36,979 nucleotides of DNA from Anaerolineales bacterium (GTDB lineage: Bacteria; Chloroflexota; Anaerolineae; Anaerolineales; DRMV01): positions 1 through 36,979 of the forward strand of contig JALSPJ010000131.1 in assembly GCA_026985995.1 (NCBI GenBank), read 5' to 3'. Each line of letters starts with the position of its first letter. Within the stretch, counting starts at the first letter, position 1. Below the pieces are notes generated by a model. It was not told where the DNA came from, searched no databases, and saw only the letters and a list, made by a program, of their open reading frames with translations. The position numbers were made by a program, and so were the translations under genes. Positions 24,476 through 34,059 of this stretch are shown here, piece after piece.

Positions 24476-25477
24476 GTGAAGTTCCTCATCGCCGGTTTGG
24501 GCTCCATCGGTCGCCGTCACTTGCGCAACCTGCTGGCCTTAGGCCAGCGCGACATCGTCCTCTATCGCACCGGGCGCAGCACCCTGCCCGACGACGAGCT
24601 GGCCGGCTTCCCCGTGGAGCGCGACCTGACCGCGGCCCTGGAAAAACACCGGCCCACCGCGGTCATCGTGGCCAACCCCACCGCGCTGCATCTGGAAGTG
24701 GCCATTCCCGCGGCCCGGGCCGGCGCGCACCTGCTGCTGGAAAAGCCCGTGGCCCACGACTGGACGCAGGTACCGGCGCTGCAACAGGCCGTGGCCCAAA
24801 ATCGCGTCCGGGTGCTGGTGGGCTTCCAGTTCCGCTTCCATCCCACCCTGCAGACCGTGCGCCAATGGCTGCAACAGGGCCGCATTGGGCCCGTGCGCTA
24901 CGCGCGCGCCCACTGGGGGGAATATCTTCCGGCCTGGCACCCCTGGGAAGACTATCGCCAGAGCTACGCGGCGCGGGACGATTTGGGCGGCGGCGTCATT
25001 CGTACCTTGTGCCACCCGCTGGACTACATGCGGGACCTGCTGGCCGCGGCCGGGTTCGACGACCCCCAGGTCGCCGCGGCCTGGGCCGGGCACATCAGCC
25101 CCCTGGAGCTGCACGGCGTGGAAGACACCGCGGACATCACCCTCACTTTTGCCTCGGGCACGGTGGCCTCGGTGCATGTGAATTACATCCAGCGCCCCCC
25201 GCGGCACGACCTGGAACTCGTGGGCGACGCGGGCACCATTCGCTGGGACTACCCCACCGGGCGGGCCGTGCTGCTGGGCCCCGATGGCCGGGTGCAGGCC
25301 CAGGCTCACTTGCCCCCCGGCTGGGAGCGCAACGACATGTTCCTGGCCGAAATGCGCCACTTTCTGGCCCTGGTGCGGGGTGAGGAACCCTCTCGCTGCT
25401 CGTTGGAAGACGGCCTGGCCGCGCTGCGCCTGGCCCTGGAGGCCCGCCGGTTGGCCGGTTGGGAGGCGCGCGCATGA
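24476..25477 (+). CDS. Gfo/Idh/MocA family oxidoreductase
   Basis: GTG start with SD GCGGAGG; VKFLIAGLGSIGRRHLRNLLALGQRDIVLYRTG (Rossmann), LLEKPVAHDW, NYIQRPPRHDLELVGDAGTIRWDY. Confidence 0.92.
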   Translation: MKFLIAGLGSIGRRHLRNLLALGQRDIVLYRTGRSTLPDDELAGFPVERDLTAALEKHRPTAVIVANPTALHLEVAIPAARAGAHLLLEKPVAHDWTQVPALQQAVAQNRVRVLVGFQFRFHPTLQTVRQWLQQGRIGPVRYARAHWGEYLPAWHPWEDYRQSYAARDDLGGGVIRTLCHPLDYMRDLLAAAGFDDPQVAAAWAGHISPLELHGVEDTADITLTFASGTVASVHVNYIQRPPRHDLELVGDAGTIRWDYPTGRAVLLGPDGRVQAQAHLPPGWERNDMFLAEMRHFLALVRGEEPSRCSLEDGLAALRLALEARRLAGWEARA

Positions 25478-27168
25478 GCTGGCCCGGTCAGCGCGCCTGG
25501 CTGCGCTTGCTCGCGGCCCGGCTTTGGCGGCAACGGGGCCTTGTCCTCGCGGTCGTGTTGCTGGCCGTGGCCCTGGGCGAGGCCATGCTGCTATGGGCCA
25601 CCTGGAAGTGGGGCCTGGGGGCCAACTCCGATGGCCTGACCTACCTGGTGCTGGCCCGCAACTGGCACCGCTTGGGCTGGTATGGCCGCTTCACCCCCGC
25701 GGCCTGGAAGCCCATGACCCACTTTCCGCCGGGCTACCCCCAGGCCCTGGCCGCGCTCATGCCCTTCACCCAGGGCGATGAGGAACTTGCAGCCCGGGTC
25801 CTGGCCGTGCTGGCCCTGGCCGCGCTGGTGCTGTTGGCCGCCCGCGAAGTGTATGGCGTCACCCGGCACCTGTGGCCCACCGGGGCCGTGGCCCTGGTGC
25901 TGGCCGTGTCGTTTCCGGTGCAGCGGGTGGTGACCCTGGTGCTTTCGGAGCCCCTGTTTTTGGTCCAGGTGCTGCTTTTGGCCTGGGCCGTGGCCCGTTG
26001 GCTGGGGGAACCGCATCCGCGGCGGGCCGTGCTGGTGGGTTTGCTGGCCGCGTGGGCCATCTTCACCCGCTGGGTGGGGGTGGCGGTGTTGCCCTGGGTG
26101 GCGTTGCAGGTGTGGTGGGCCTGGCGCCGGTCCCGGCCGCGCGGCTGGCTATGGCAGGCGGGGCTGGCCGCGCTGGCCGCCGGGCTTCCCGTGGCCGCGC
26201 TGCTGGCTGCGGGGCGTTGGGTGGCGCCCGCGGCCACAGGGCGGGTTTTACGCTGGCACCCCCCTGGGCCGGAAAAATGGCAGCAGGCGGCCACCACCCT
26301 GGCCGCATGGTGGCACCCGTGGTTCGTGCACTGGGAACCGGCGCGCGAATGGGCCGTAGCCGGGGCCACGGTGGTGGTCTTTGGGGCCCTGCTGGCCTGG
26401 GCCTGGCGCGGCGCGCGGCCCCAACCCGTCGGCCGGTCCCTCGCGGAGCCTTTCCCCAAAACCCCCCAGCTGCAGGCCCACCTGGTGCGCTGGGGTGGCT
26501 GGGTCGCCGTGTATGTGGGTACCCTGCTGGCGGCCATCGCCTGGGCCGATGCCTCCACGCCGCTGGACTGGCGCTTGCTGGCCCCCGCATTCGTGGGCGG
26601 GGTGCTGGCCCTGGCCGGGGCCGCGTGGGTCACCCTGGCCCGCCGTTGGCCCACCGCGCTGCTGCTGGTCTGGGGGCTGGGGGTTTTCCTGCGGGTGAGC
26701 TGGACCTACGACCAGCACTTTTTGCTGCGCAAGATGCACAACCTGGGCGCGGGGCTGCGCAACGAAAAGTGGCAAACCGCGGCGGTATGGCCTGTGTTGC
26801 GCAGCCTGCCGCGGCCGGTGACGCCGGTGACCAACGAGCTGCGGGAGACCGAGTATTATATCGACCGCCCGGCTTGGTTCTTGCCCCCGCCGCCTAAGGA
26901 GAAAGATGGGCAATTTTATCGCTATGATGTGGTGACCGGCATCTACACGCCGATAGAGGTGGACCCGAACCGGCCCTGGGGCGAGGTGCTGGCCGAAACC
27001 TGGCGGGGGAAGTGCGTGGTGCTGGCGCTGATTACCGTGGGGTTAGAACCCGACGAGGCCGCGGCCGCGCGGCAGGCGCTGGCCGCCGGGCTCACCGTGT
27101 GGCAGGAACCGGCCGGCGGGGTGCTGTTCCTGCCGCCCGACGCGCCGGCGTGCTACAATACGCCCTGA
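25474..27168 (+). CDS. Polytopic GT-C/GT39-like glycosyltransferase family protein
   Basis: Many TM segments with extracytoplasmic loop GANSDGLTYLVLARNWHRLGWYGRFTPAAWKPMTHFPPGYPQALAALM typical of ArnT/PMT-like proteins; ATGA overlap with the upstream oxidoreductase. Confidence 0.75.
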   Translation: MSWPGQRAWLRLLAARLWRQRGLVLAVVLLAVALGEAMLLWATWKWGLGANSDGLTYLVLARNWHRLGWYGRFTPAAWKPMTHFPPGYPQALAALMPFTQGDEELAARVLAVLALAALVLLAAREVYGVTRHLWPTGAVALVLAVSFPVQRVVTLVLSEPLFLVQVLLLAWAVARWLGEPHPRRAVLVGLLAAWAIFTRWVGVAVLPWVALQVWWAWRRSRPRGWLWQAGLAALAAGLPVAALLAAGRWVAPAATGRVLRWHPPGPEKWQQAATTLAAWWHPWFVHWEPAREWAVAGATVVVFGALLAWAWRGARPQPVGRSLAEPFPKTPQLQAHLVRWGGWVAVYVGTLLAAIAWADASTPLDWRLLAPAFVGGVLALAGAAWVTLARRWPTALLLVWGLGVFLRVSWTYDQHFLLRKMHNLGAGLRNEKWQTAAVWPVLRSLPRPVTPVTNELRETEYYIDRPAWFLPPPPKEKDGQFYRYDVVTGIYTPIEVDPNRPWGEVLAETWRGKCVVLALITVGLEPDEAAAARQALAAGLTVWQEPAGGVLFLPPDAPACYNTP

Positions 27169-27190
27169 CCCTTTCGCGGAGGTGCGCGGC

Positions 27191-27970
27191 ATGGAGATGG
27201 CCTTGGGGCTGCCCGCCCTGGCCGCGGGGCTGGGCATTGGTTTTGTATTGGGCCTCACGGGCATGGGCGGCGGCGCGCTCATGCTGCCGTTTTTATTGTG
27301 GGTGTTGCGGCTGTCGCCGGTGGTCGCGGTGGGCACCGATTTGGTCTTCACCACCGTGACCCGGCTGGTGGGCGCGGTGCAGCATCGCCGGCAAAAGACC
27401 GTGTGGCTGCGGCCGGTGTTCTACCTGGCCTTAGGCAGTTTGCCCGGCGCGTGGCTGGGCGCGTGGTGGGTGGTGCATCGGGCCGCGAGCGACAACCGCT
27501 GGCTTGAAGTGGGACTGCCGCGCCTCATCGGGCTCATGCTCATGCTGGTGGGCGGCATCACCCTGGGCCGCAGCCTGGGGTGGCTGCACGCGCCCGAGCT
27601 GAAGAAGGAACGCTGGCCCTCGGCCCGGGCCGCGTGGTTCATCGGCTTTGGCGGCGGTTTGGCCGTGGGCACCACTTCGGTGGGCGGCGGCACTTTGATT
27701 GCCGCGGTGTTCCTGCTGCTGTATGCGGTGCCGCCCCAACACCTGGTGGGGTTGGATGTGCTGCACGGCGCGCTGCTTTCGGGCGCGGCCATGTTGCCTT
27801 ACATTTGGAAAGGGCAGGTTTCCTGGGCGGTGTTGCCCTGGCTGTGGCTGGGCGCTTTGCCCGGCGTGTGGTTGGGTTCCCGCCTGGTAGCCCGCCTGCC
27901 GGCCCGCAAGGTGCACCTGGTCTTGGGAATTCTGGTATTATTGGCCGGGCTGCGGTTGCTCTGGCCGTGA
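27191..27970 (+). CDS. TSUP (TauE/SafE) family anion permease
   Basis: LGIGFVLGLTGMGGGALMLPFLLWVLRLSPVVAVGTDLVFTTVTRLVGAVQH and second half FGGGLAVGTTSVGGGTLIAAVFLLLYAVPPQHLVGLDVLHGALLS. Confidence 0.93.
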   Translation: MEMALGLPALAAGLGIGFVLGLTGMGGGALMLPFLLWVLRLSPVVAVGTDLVFTTVTRLVGAVQHRRQKTVWLRPVFYLALGSLPGAWLGAWWVVHRAASDNRWLEVGLPRLIGLMLMLVGGITLGRSLGWLHAPELKKERWPSARAAWFIGFGGGLAVGTTSVGGGTLIAAVFLLLYAVPPQHLVGLDVLHGALLSGAAMLPYIWKGQVSWAVLPWLWLGALPGVWLGSRLVARLPARKVHLVLGILVLLAGLRLLWP

Positions 27971-28002
27971 CCCCCAGACGGACTTCGGCGGAGGTGTTCC
28001 CC

Positions 28003-29187
28003 ATGCGTGATTTGATTGCCCCCCATGGCGGCGTGTTGGTCAACCGGATGCTCACCGGCGCGTTGCGCGAAGCCGCGCGCGAGCGGGCCGCCGCGTTGCC
28101 TCGCATTCCCCTCTCGCGGGCCAACCTGGCCGACCTGGAAATGATTGCCGTGGGCGCCTACAGCCCCCTGACGGGCTTCTTGCGCCGGGACGACTACGAG
28201 CGGGTGGTGGCCGAGATGCGCCTGACCAGCGGCCTGGTGTGGCCCATCCCCGTCACTCTGGCCGTGGACGAAGCCACCGCGCGCGGCCTGCGGGAAGGGC
28301 AGGATGTGGTGCTGACCGAAGGCGAGCGGCCGTTGGCCCTCATGCACATCGACGAGATTTACCCCTACGACAAGGAGCGGGAGGCCCGAGAGGTGTATCG
28401 CACCACCGACCCCGCGCATCCGGGCGTGGCCCGGCTCTACGCCCAGGGCGACTATCTGCTGGGCGGCGATATTTGGGTCTTCGACCTGCCCCGGGCCGCC
28501 ACCGAGGAATTCCCCGACTTGCGCTACACCCCGGCCCAAACCCGTCGCCTGTTCGCGGCCCGGGGGTGGAAGCGGGTGGTCGCGTTCCAAACCCGCAACC
28601 CCATCCACCGGGCCCACGAGTACATCCAAAAGACCGCGCTGGAAATCGTCGATGGCCTTTTTCTGCACCCTCTGGTGGGCGAGACCAAAGCCGACGACAT
28701 CCCCGCGGCCGTGCGCATTGCCAGCTACAAGGTGGTGCTGGAGAAGTATTATCCTCAGGAGCGGGTGGTGTTGGGCGTCTTTCCCGCGGCCATGCGCTAC
28801 GCCGGCCCCCGGGAGGCCATTATGCACGCGCTGGCGCGCAAGAATTACGGCGCTACCCACTTCATCGTTGGCCGGGACCACGCCGGCGTGGGCAACTATT
28901 ACGGCACTTACGACGCGCAGAAGATTTTCGACGAATTCCCGCCGGAAGACATCGGCATTGTGCCGCTGCGCTTCGAGCACGCCTTCTATTGCCGGGAGTG
29001 CGGCACGGTGGTCACGGCCAAGACCTGCCCCCACGGGCCCGAGGCCTGGCTGTACCTGTCGGGCACCGAGGTGCGGGCGCGCCTGCGCCGCGGGGAGATG
29101 TTGCCGCCCGAGTTCACCCGCCCCGAGGTGAGCGAAGTGCTGCGCGCCGGCCTGCAGGCCCAGGCCGCCACCGTGCCGGGGAAATGA
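28003..29187 (+). CDS. sat: Sulfate adenylyltransferase (ATP sulfurylase)
   Basis: VAFQTRNPIHRAHEYIQKTALEIVDGLFLHPLVGETKADDIPA...GRDHAGVGNYYGTYDAQKIF...FYCRECGTVVTAKTCPHG: QTRNPxHRAHE and GRDHAG motifs. Confidence 0.97.
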   Translation: MRDLIAPHGGVLVNRMLTGALREAARERAAALPRIPLSRANLADLEMIAVGAYSPLTGFLRRDDYERVVAEMRLTSGLVWPIPVTLAVDEATARGLREGQDVVLTEGERPLALMHIDEIYPYDKEREAREVYRTTDPAHPGVARLYAQGDYLLGGDIWVFDLPRAATEEFPDLRYTPAQTRRLFAARGWKRVVAFQTRNPIHRAHEYIQKTALEIVDGLFLHPLVGETKADDIPAAVRIASYKVVLEKYYPQERVVLGVFPAAMRYAGPREAIMHALARKNYGATHFIVGRDHAGVGNYYGTYDAQKIFDEFPPEDIGIVPLRFEHAFYCRECGTVVTAKTCPHGPEAWLYLSGTEVRARLRRGEMLPPEFTRPEVSEVLRAGLQAQAATVPGK

Positions 29188-29239
29188 CCCGCGCCCGACC
29201 GCGCCTCGCCCCCTGTCGGCACATGCCGTTGGACGCGCC

Positions 29240-29298
29240 GGGCGCAGCACGCTGCGCCCCTACCGCGGCGGGCGACCCACCGGGCCGCCCCTACCGCG
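29240..29298 (-). repeat. Twin-hairpin intergenic repeat (copy 2, inverted)
   Basis: GGCGCAGC-AC-GCTGCGCC (29241-29258) then GGGCGACC-CACCG-GGCCGCCC (29270-29290) and CTACCGC; reverse complement of the 6602..6660 element. Confidence 0.8.
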
Positions 29299-29331
29299 CT
29301 GGTCACTCCCCGCTCATTGTGAGGTTTTCCC

Positions 29332-30567
29332 ATGCGCCAGGACCTGGACGCCCTCTTACGCCAACATCATGTGGACGGGCTCATTGCCGTGGGCCCCGGC
29401 GGGCACAACCCCGCGGTGGTGTATTTGACCGGCCGCCCGTTGCATCTTACCGACGCCTGGGTGGTGAAGAAACCCGGCCAGCCGCCGGTGATTTACCACT
29501 GGCCCATGGAGCGGGACGAGGCCGCCAAGGTTGGCCTGCCCACCCGGGATTTGACGCCCTTTGGCCTGCGCAACTTCCTGGAGGCCGCCCAGGGCGATGT
29601 GCAGCAGGCGCAGGTGTTGCGTACTCTGGCCCTGCTCGACGACGCGGGCCTGGGCCAGGGCCGGGTGGCCGTCACCGGCCGGGTGGAATTCGGCCCGCAC
29701 TTCGACTTGTGGCAGCGGGTGCAGCAGGCCCGGCCCGGCTTGCAGGTGGAAGGCCGTTTGGCCCAGCAGCTTTTGCAAGCGGCCCGGGCCACCAAGGACC
29801 AGGCCGAGCTCCAGCGCCTGCACAGCATGGCCGCCCGCACCGTGGAAGTGGTGGGCCGGGTGGCCGAGCGCCTGCGAGGGCTGCGGGCGGCATCCAATGG
29901 CCTGGCGGTGGACCCCCGCGGGGAGCCCGTGACCATCGGCCAGGTCAAGGCCTGGATTCGCCGCTGGGTGGCCGAGCTGGACATGGAACTCCCCCTGGCG
30001 GTGATTTTCGCCCAGGGCTATGACGCGGGGGTGCCCCACAGCGTGGGCGACGATGCCGCACCCTTGCGGGTAGGCGTGCCCATTGTGTTCGACATCTTCC
30101 CCCAGGAGGCCGGGGGCGGCTATTTCTACGACTTCACCCGCACCTGGAGCCTGGGCTACGCTCCCGACGAAGTCCAGGCCCTGCACGCGCAGGTGGTCGA
30201 AGCCTATCACGCGGCGCTGGCGCAAGTGCGGGCCGACGCGCCCGCGGCCGCGCCTTATGAAGCCGCCTGCCAGGTGCTGGAAGGCTACGGCCATCCCACC
30301 CAGCGCACGCACCCCGGCACTCAGCAGGGCTTCGTGCATAGCCTGGGCCATGGCTTAGGCCTCGACATCCACGAGGCCCCGCGGCTGGCCGCCGGACAAA
30401 CCCAGCCCTTGCAACCGGGCATGGTGGTCACCGTGGAGCCCGGCCTGTATTACCCCGAACGGCAGATAGGCATTCGGGTGGAAGACACGGTGGTCGTCGA
30501 GGCCACCGGTTCGGCCCGGGTGCTGGCCGAGTTTCCCCACGATTTGGTGCTGCCTTTGCGGGCGTAA
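29332..30567 (+). CDS. M24 family metallopeptidase (Xaa-Pro aminopeptidase-like)
   Basis: VFDIFPQEAGGGYFYDFTRTW, HSLGHGLGLDIHEAP, GMVVTVEPGLYYPERQIGIRVEDTVVV: pita-bread fold metal-ligand motifs. Confidence 0.92.
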   Translation: MRQDLDALLRQHHVDGLIAVGPGGHNPAVVYLTGRPLHLTDAWVVKKPGQPPVIYHWPMERDEAAKVGLPTRDLTPFGLRNFLEAAQGDVQQAQVLRTLALLDDAGLGQGRVAVTGRVEFGPHFDLWQRVQQARPGLQVEGRLAQQLLQAARATKDQAELQRLHSMAARTVEVVGRVAERLRGLRAASNGLAVDPRGEPVTIGQVKAWIRRWVAELDMELPLAVIFAQGYDAGVPHSVGDDAAPLRVGVPIVFDIFPQEAGGGYFYDFTRTWSLGYAPDEVQALHAQVVEAYHAALAQVRADAPAAAPYEAACQVLEGYGHPTQRTHPGTQQGFVHSLGHGLGLDIHEAPRLAAGQTQPLQPGMVVTVEPGLYYPERQIGIRVEDTVVVEATGSARVLAEFPHDLVLPLRA

Positions 30568-30573
30568 AAGGCC

Positions 30574-31524
30574 ATGGCCGAGCCGATTTCCTCACCGCCA
30601 ACCGCGCCCGCCACGACGACCGCGCGGGCCTATGGGCTTTTGGGCCTGGCGTTGCTCATTCTGGGCTTCGCGCCCCTGTTGGTGCGCTATGCCCGGGCCG
30701 CCAGTGGGCCGGTCATTGCCGCCTACCGCATGACCGGCGCGTGGCTGGTCATTACCCCCTGGGTGCTGCACCGGCTGCGGCAGGGGGAACGGCTCCGCTG
30801 GGGCCGGCCGGTGGGTTGGGCCTTGCTGGGCGGCGCGTGCTTCGGCCTCGATTTGGCCCTGTGGAGCACCGGCGTGACCGTGGGCAATGCCACCACCCCC
30901 ACCCTCATGGTCAACACTTCCCCGGTGTGGGTGGGGCTGGCGACGCGCTTTTTGTGGCGCGAGCCCTTGCCCCGGCGCTTTTGGCCCGCGGTGGGCCTCA
31001 TGCTGGTGGGGGCCGCGCTGGTGCTCACCCGGGGCCAGCTGTCGGCTCTGGCGTGGGACCAGGGCGCATGGCTGGGATTGGTGGCCGCGCTGTTCTTTTC
31101 CGGCTATCAGCTCGCGGCCCAGCGGGCGCGAACCCAGGTCCCCACGGTCTGGGCCTTTTGGCTCACCACCGCGGGCGCGATGGCCGTGCTGTGGCCGTGG
31201 GTGTGGCTCGCGAGGTTGCCGTGGCGGGGTTTCGACGGACCCACCTGGGCCGCGTTGGCCGCCCTGGCCGTGGTGGTGCAAAGCGGCGGCTGGCTGCTCA
31301 TCCAGGAAGTGCAAGGTCACCTGCCGGCAGCCATCATCGCGCCGGTGCTGCTGGGCCAGCCGGTGCTCACCGCGGGCTTAGCCGCCTGGCTTTTGGGCGA
31401 ACGCCTGAGCCGGTGGCAGTGGGTGGGCGCGGGGCTGGTGCTGTTCAGCATCTACCTGGTGGTGATGCCCACCCCGCGCCCGGCCGCGCGGCAGGGGCGG
31501 ATGAATAACAGCAGAGAGCAATAA
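30574..31524 (+). CDS. EamA/DMT-family transporter
   Basis: Ten-TM EamA pattern (YGLLGLALLILGFAPLLVRYARAASGPVIAAYRMTGAWLVITPWVL...VGNATTPTLMVNTSPVWVGLATRFLWREPLPRRFW). C-terminal tail runs into repeat DNA. Confidence 0.9.
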   Translation: MAEPISSPPTAPATTTARAYGLLGLALLILGFAPLLVRYARAASGPVIAAYRMTGAWLVITPWVLHRLRQGERLRWGRPVGWALLGGACFGLDLALWSTGVTVGNATTPTLMVNTSPVWVGLATRFLWREPLPRRFWPAVGLMLVGAALVLTRGQLSALAWDQGAWLGLVAALFFSGYQLAAQRARTQVPTVWAFWLTTAGAMAVLWPWVWLARLPWRGFDGPTWAALAALAVVVQSGGWLLIQEVQGHLPAAIIAPVLLGQPVLTAGLAAWLLGERLSRWQWVGAGLVLFSIYLVVMPTPRPAARQGRMNNSREQ

Positions 31525-31592
31525 GCAGGGAGCAGAGAGCAATGAGCAGGGAGCGGTGAGCGCGGTGGGAACGCGTGGCGGTGCGCCCGCAC

Positions 31593-31970
31593 GGTAGGGG
31601 CGACCCGGCAGGTCTCCCGGCCTGGTAGGGGCGCAGCGTGCTACGCCGTGGGGATGTAACCGCGGATGACCGTGGATAAACGCGGATGATATGAAAAAAC
31701 CACGGAGTAACACGGAAAAACACGGAGGAATATCGTGAAATGGTAGGCGCGACCCGGCAGGTCGCCCGGCCCGGTAGGGGCGCAGCGTGCTACGCCGTGG
31801 GGATGTAACCGCGGATGAACGCGGATAAACGCGGATGATATGAAAAAACCACGGAGTAACACGGAAAAACACGGAGGAATATCGTGAAATGGTAGGGGCG
31901 ACCCGGCTGGTCGCCCGGCCCGGTAGGGGCGCAGCGTGCTACGCCGTGGGGATGTAACCGCGGATGAACG
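31593..31970 (+). repeat. 149-bp tandem repeat (2 full copies plus partial third) built from the twin-hairpin module
   Basis: ggtagg(g/c)gcgacccggc(a/t)ggtc... begins at 31593, 31742 and 31891 (period 149); each unit = twin hairpin + 'aaccgcggatgaacgcggataaacgcggatga' + 'ccacggagtaacacggaaaaacacggagg'. Confidence 0.93.
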
Positions 31971-32147
31971 ACAGCAGTCAGCGGTCGGCAGACAGCAGGG
32001 AGCCACGCGCGGCCCGCCACCTTCCAACCACCAGCCTCTAACCTCAAACTACCAACTTCTAACCACCACCCACCAACCACCAACTTCCTCCCTTCCCCAT
32101 GTCCTCGTGGCTCGGTGTGCGCAATGTTCCAGTTGCGGGGTCGGCCT

Positions 32148-33962
32148 TCAGCGCGCGCCGTAGCGCCCAAACTCCCGGGCCAGGGTGTCGACGGGAATGC
32201 GAATCATGGTCGGCCGGCCGTGGGGGCAGGTGCGGGGGTTCTCGCAGGCCAGCAGGTCCTGCAGCAGGCGTTCCTGGGCTTCGCGGCTCAACCGTTGGCC
32301 GCCCTTGACGGCCAGGGCCTTGCAAATGCGGGCCACCAGCCGGGCCTCCGCGTCGTGGGCCAGGGGCGTTTCGTCGTGTTCGATGTCGTCCACCGCGGCC
32401 CTCAGCGCGGCTTCCACATCCCGGCCGGCAATGGCCGCGGGCACGGCCCGCACCCGAAACATGCCCATGCCGAAGGGCTCCACCTCGAAGCCCACTGCCC
32501 GCAGGGTGTCCAGGTGCTCCTCCAGCAGCCGCGCCTGCCCCACGGGCAGGGTCACGGTCACCGGTTCCAACAGGGGCTGGGCGGCCTGGGGAACCCGACG
32601 CTGGGCCATGAGGCGCTCGAAGAGCACCCGCTCGTGGGCCGCGTGCTGGTCGATGAGGTATAGGCCATCGGGCCCTTCGGCCACCAGGTAGGTGGCGGCC
32701 ACCTGGCCGATGAGGCGCAGCAGGGGCTGCTCCATGCCGGGCAGGGGTGCGGCCCCGGCCTCGGTCTCGACCGGCTGTGCGGGCGGCGCGGGGGGTTCCC
32801 CCGCCACGTGGGATTTGTCCGGGGGCGCGGGCTGGGGGGTGGGTTCTGCCGGCGCCGCGGGTGCGGGGCCCCAGGGCAGGGGCTCGTCTTCCGCGGGCGC
32901 GGCCACCAGGTCCCATTCGGTGAGGGGCGCAGGGCCCCGGGCCAGGGGGGCATGGGCCAGCAGCGCCTTGCGCACCGCGCGCACCACGGCCCGAAACACC
33001 CGGTCCGGCTCGGCAAAGCGCACCTCGGCCTTGGTAGGGTGCACATTCACATCCACGGCCTCGGGCGGCAGGGTGAGGAACAGCACGGCCAGGGGATAGC
33101 GGCCTTTCATGAGCAAATGCTCGTAGCCCCGCAGCAGCGCGGCCGTGAGGGCCGGGTCCCGCACAGGGCGTTGGTTGACGAAGAAGAGAATGTCGCGGCG
33201 GTGGCTGCGGTTGAGGCCGGGCGGGCTGATGAAGCCGTGCACGGCCAGGCCCAGTTCCTCGGAGAGCACGGGCAGCATTTGCCGGGCCTCGCGAGGGCCG
33301 TAGAGCAGGGCCAGCACTTCGCGGCGGTCCCCGTGCCCCGCGGTGTTGAGGGCCATCCGGCCATCGTGCACCAGTTTGAAGCGCACCTGGGGGTAAGCCA
33401 GCGCGTAGCGCACCACCACCTCGTCGATGGCGCGCTTTTCGGTGGCTTTGCTTTTGAGGAACTTGCGCCGCGCGGGGACATTGTAGAACAGGTCTTCCAC
33501 CCGCACCTGGGTGCCCGGCGGCATGGCCACGGGCCGCGGCGGGCCGGTGAGCCGCCCGCCTTCCACGCGCAGTTCCGCGCCGGTGGCTGCGGTGGGCGGC
33601 CGAGAGCGCAGGGTGAGGTGCGACACCGAGCCGATGGCCGCCAAGGCCTCGCCGCGAAAGCCCAAACTGTGGATGCGAAACAGGTCCTCGGGCCCGCGGA
33701 TTTTGCTGGTGGCGTGGCGTTGCACGGCCAGGGGCAATTGCTCGGCCGGAATGCCATGGCCGTCATCGGTGACTTCGATGAGGCGGCGGCCCGCGTCGCG
33801 AATGCGAATTTCCACCCGCTGCGCGGCCGCGTCCAGCGCGTTTTCGACCAGCTCTTTGACCACCGACGCGGGGCGTTCCACCACCTCACCGGCCGCGATT
33901 TGCGACACCAGCTCGGGCGGCAGGGGCTGAATGGGGCGGGGAGACGAGGTTGCGGCGCTCAT
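32148..33962 (-). CDS. mutL: DNA mismatch repair protein MutL
   Basis: IQPLPPELVSQIAAGEVVERPASVVKELVENALDAAAQRVEI...DDGHGIPAEQLPLAVQRHATSKI...LGFRGEALAAIGSVSHL; C-term LLACENPRTCPHGRPTMIRIP. Confidence 0.97.
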   Translation of the reverse strand: MSAATSSPRPIQPLPPELVSQIAAGEVVERPASVVKELVENALDAAAQRVEIRIRDAGRRLIEVTDDGHGIPAEQLPLAVQRHATSKIRGPEDLFRIHSLGFRGEALAAIGSVSHLTLRSRPPTAATGAELRVEGGRLTGPPRPVAMPPGTQVRVEDLFYNVPARRKFLKSKATEKRAIDEVVVRYALAYPQVRFKLVHDGRMALNTAGHGDRREVLALLYGPREARQMLPVLSEELGLAVHGFISPPGLNRSHRRDILFFVNQRPVRDPALTAALLRGYEHLLMKGRYPLAVLFLTLPPEAVDVNVHPTKAEVRFAEPDRVFRAVVRAVRKALLAHAPLARGPAPLTEWDLVAAPAEDEPLPWGPAPAAPAEPTPQPAPPDKSHVAGEPPAPPAQPVETEAGAAPLPGMEQPLLRLIGQVAATYLVAEGPDGLYLIDQHAAHERVLFERLMAQRRVPQAAQPLLEPVTVTLPVGQARLLEEHLDTLRAVGFEVEPFGMGMFRVRAVPAAIAGRDVEAALRAAVDDIEHDETPLAHDAEARLVARICKALAVKGGQRLSREAQERLLQDLLACENPRTCPHGRPTMIRIPVDTLAREFGRYGAR

Positions 33963-33969
33963 GCCAGGG

Positions 33970-33978
33970 ATTATAGCA
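33970..33978 (-). promoter_or_regulatory. Extended -10 promoter (TGCTATAAT) positioned for a leaderless mutL transcript
   Basis: Minus strand TGCTATAAT ends 7 nt before the ATG at 33962. Confidence 0.6.
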
Positions 33979-34059
33979 CGCAACGGCTTGCGCAGCGCCC
34001 GCGGGTTGGCGGGCCCATAGCACGGCCGGTTGCTCCCGCCTTGGCGTTTCTCTATTTAA

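Noticed and set aside
27799-29250. 483-aa minus-strand ORF
   Set aside because: Antisense of sat, which has unambiguous motifs.
31593-31970. Possible CRISPR array
   Set aside because: Period of 149 bp with whole unit conserved and no unique spacers; no cas genes.
31378-32170. Short ORFs with RRSTLRPYRAGRPAGSPLP / FHDIPPCFSVLLRGFF motifs
   Set aside because: Translations of the tandem intergenic repeat, not genes; same strings come from the 6.6 kb copy.
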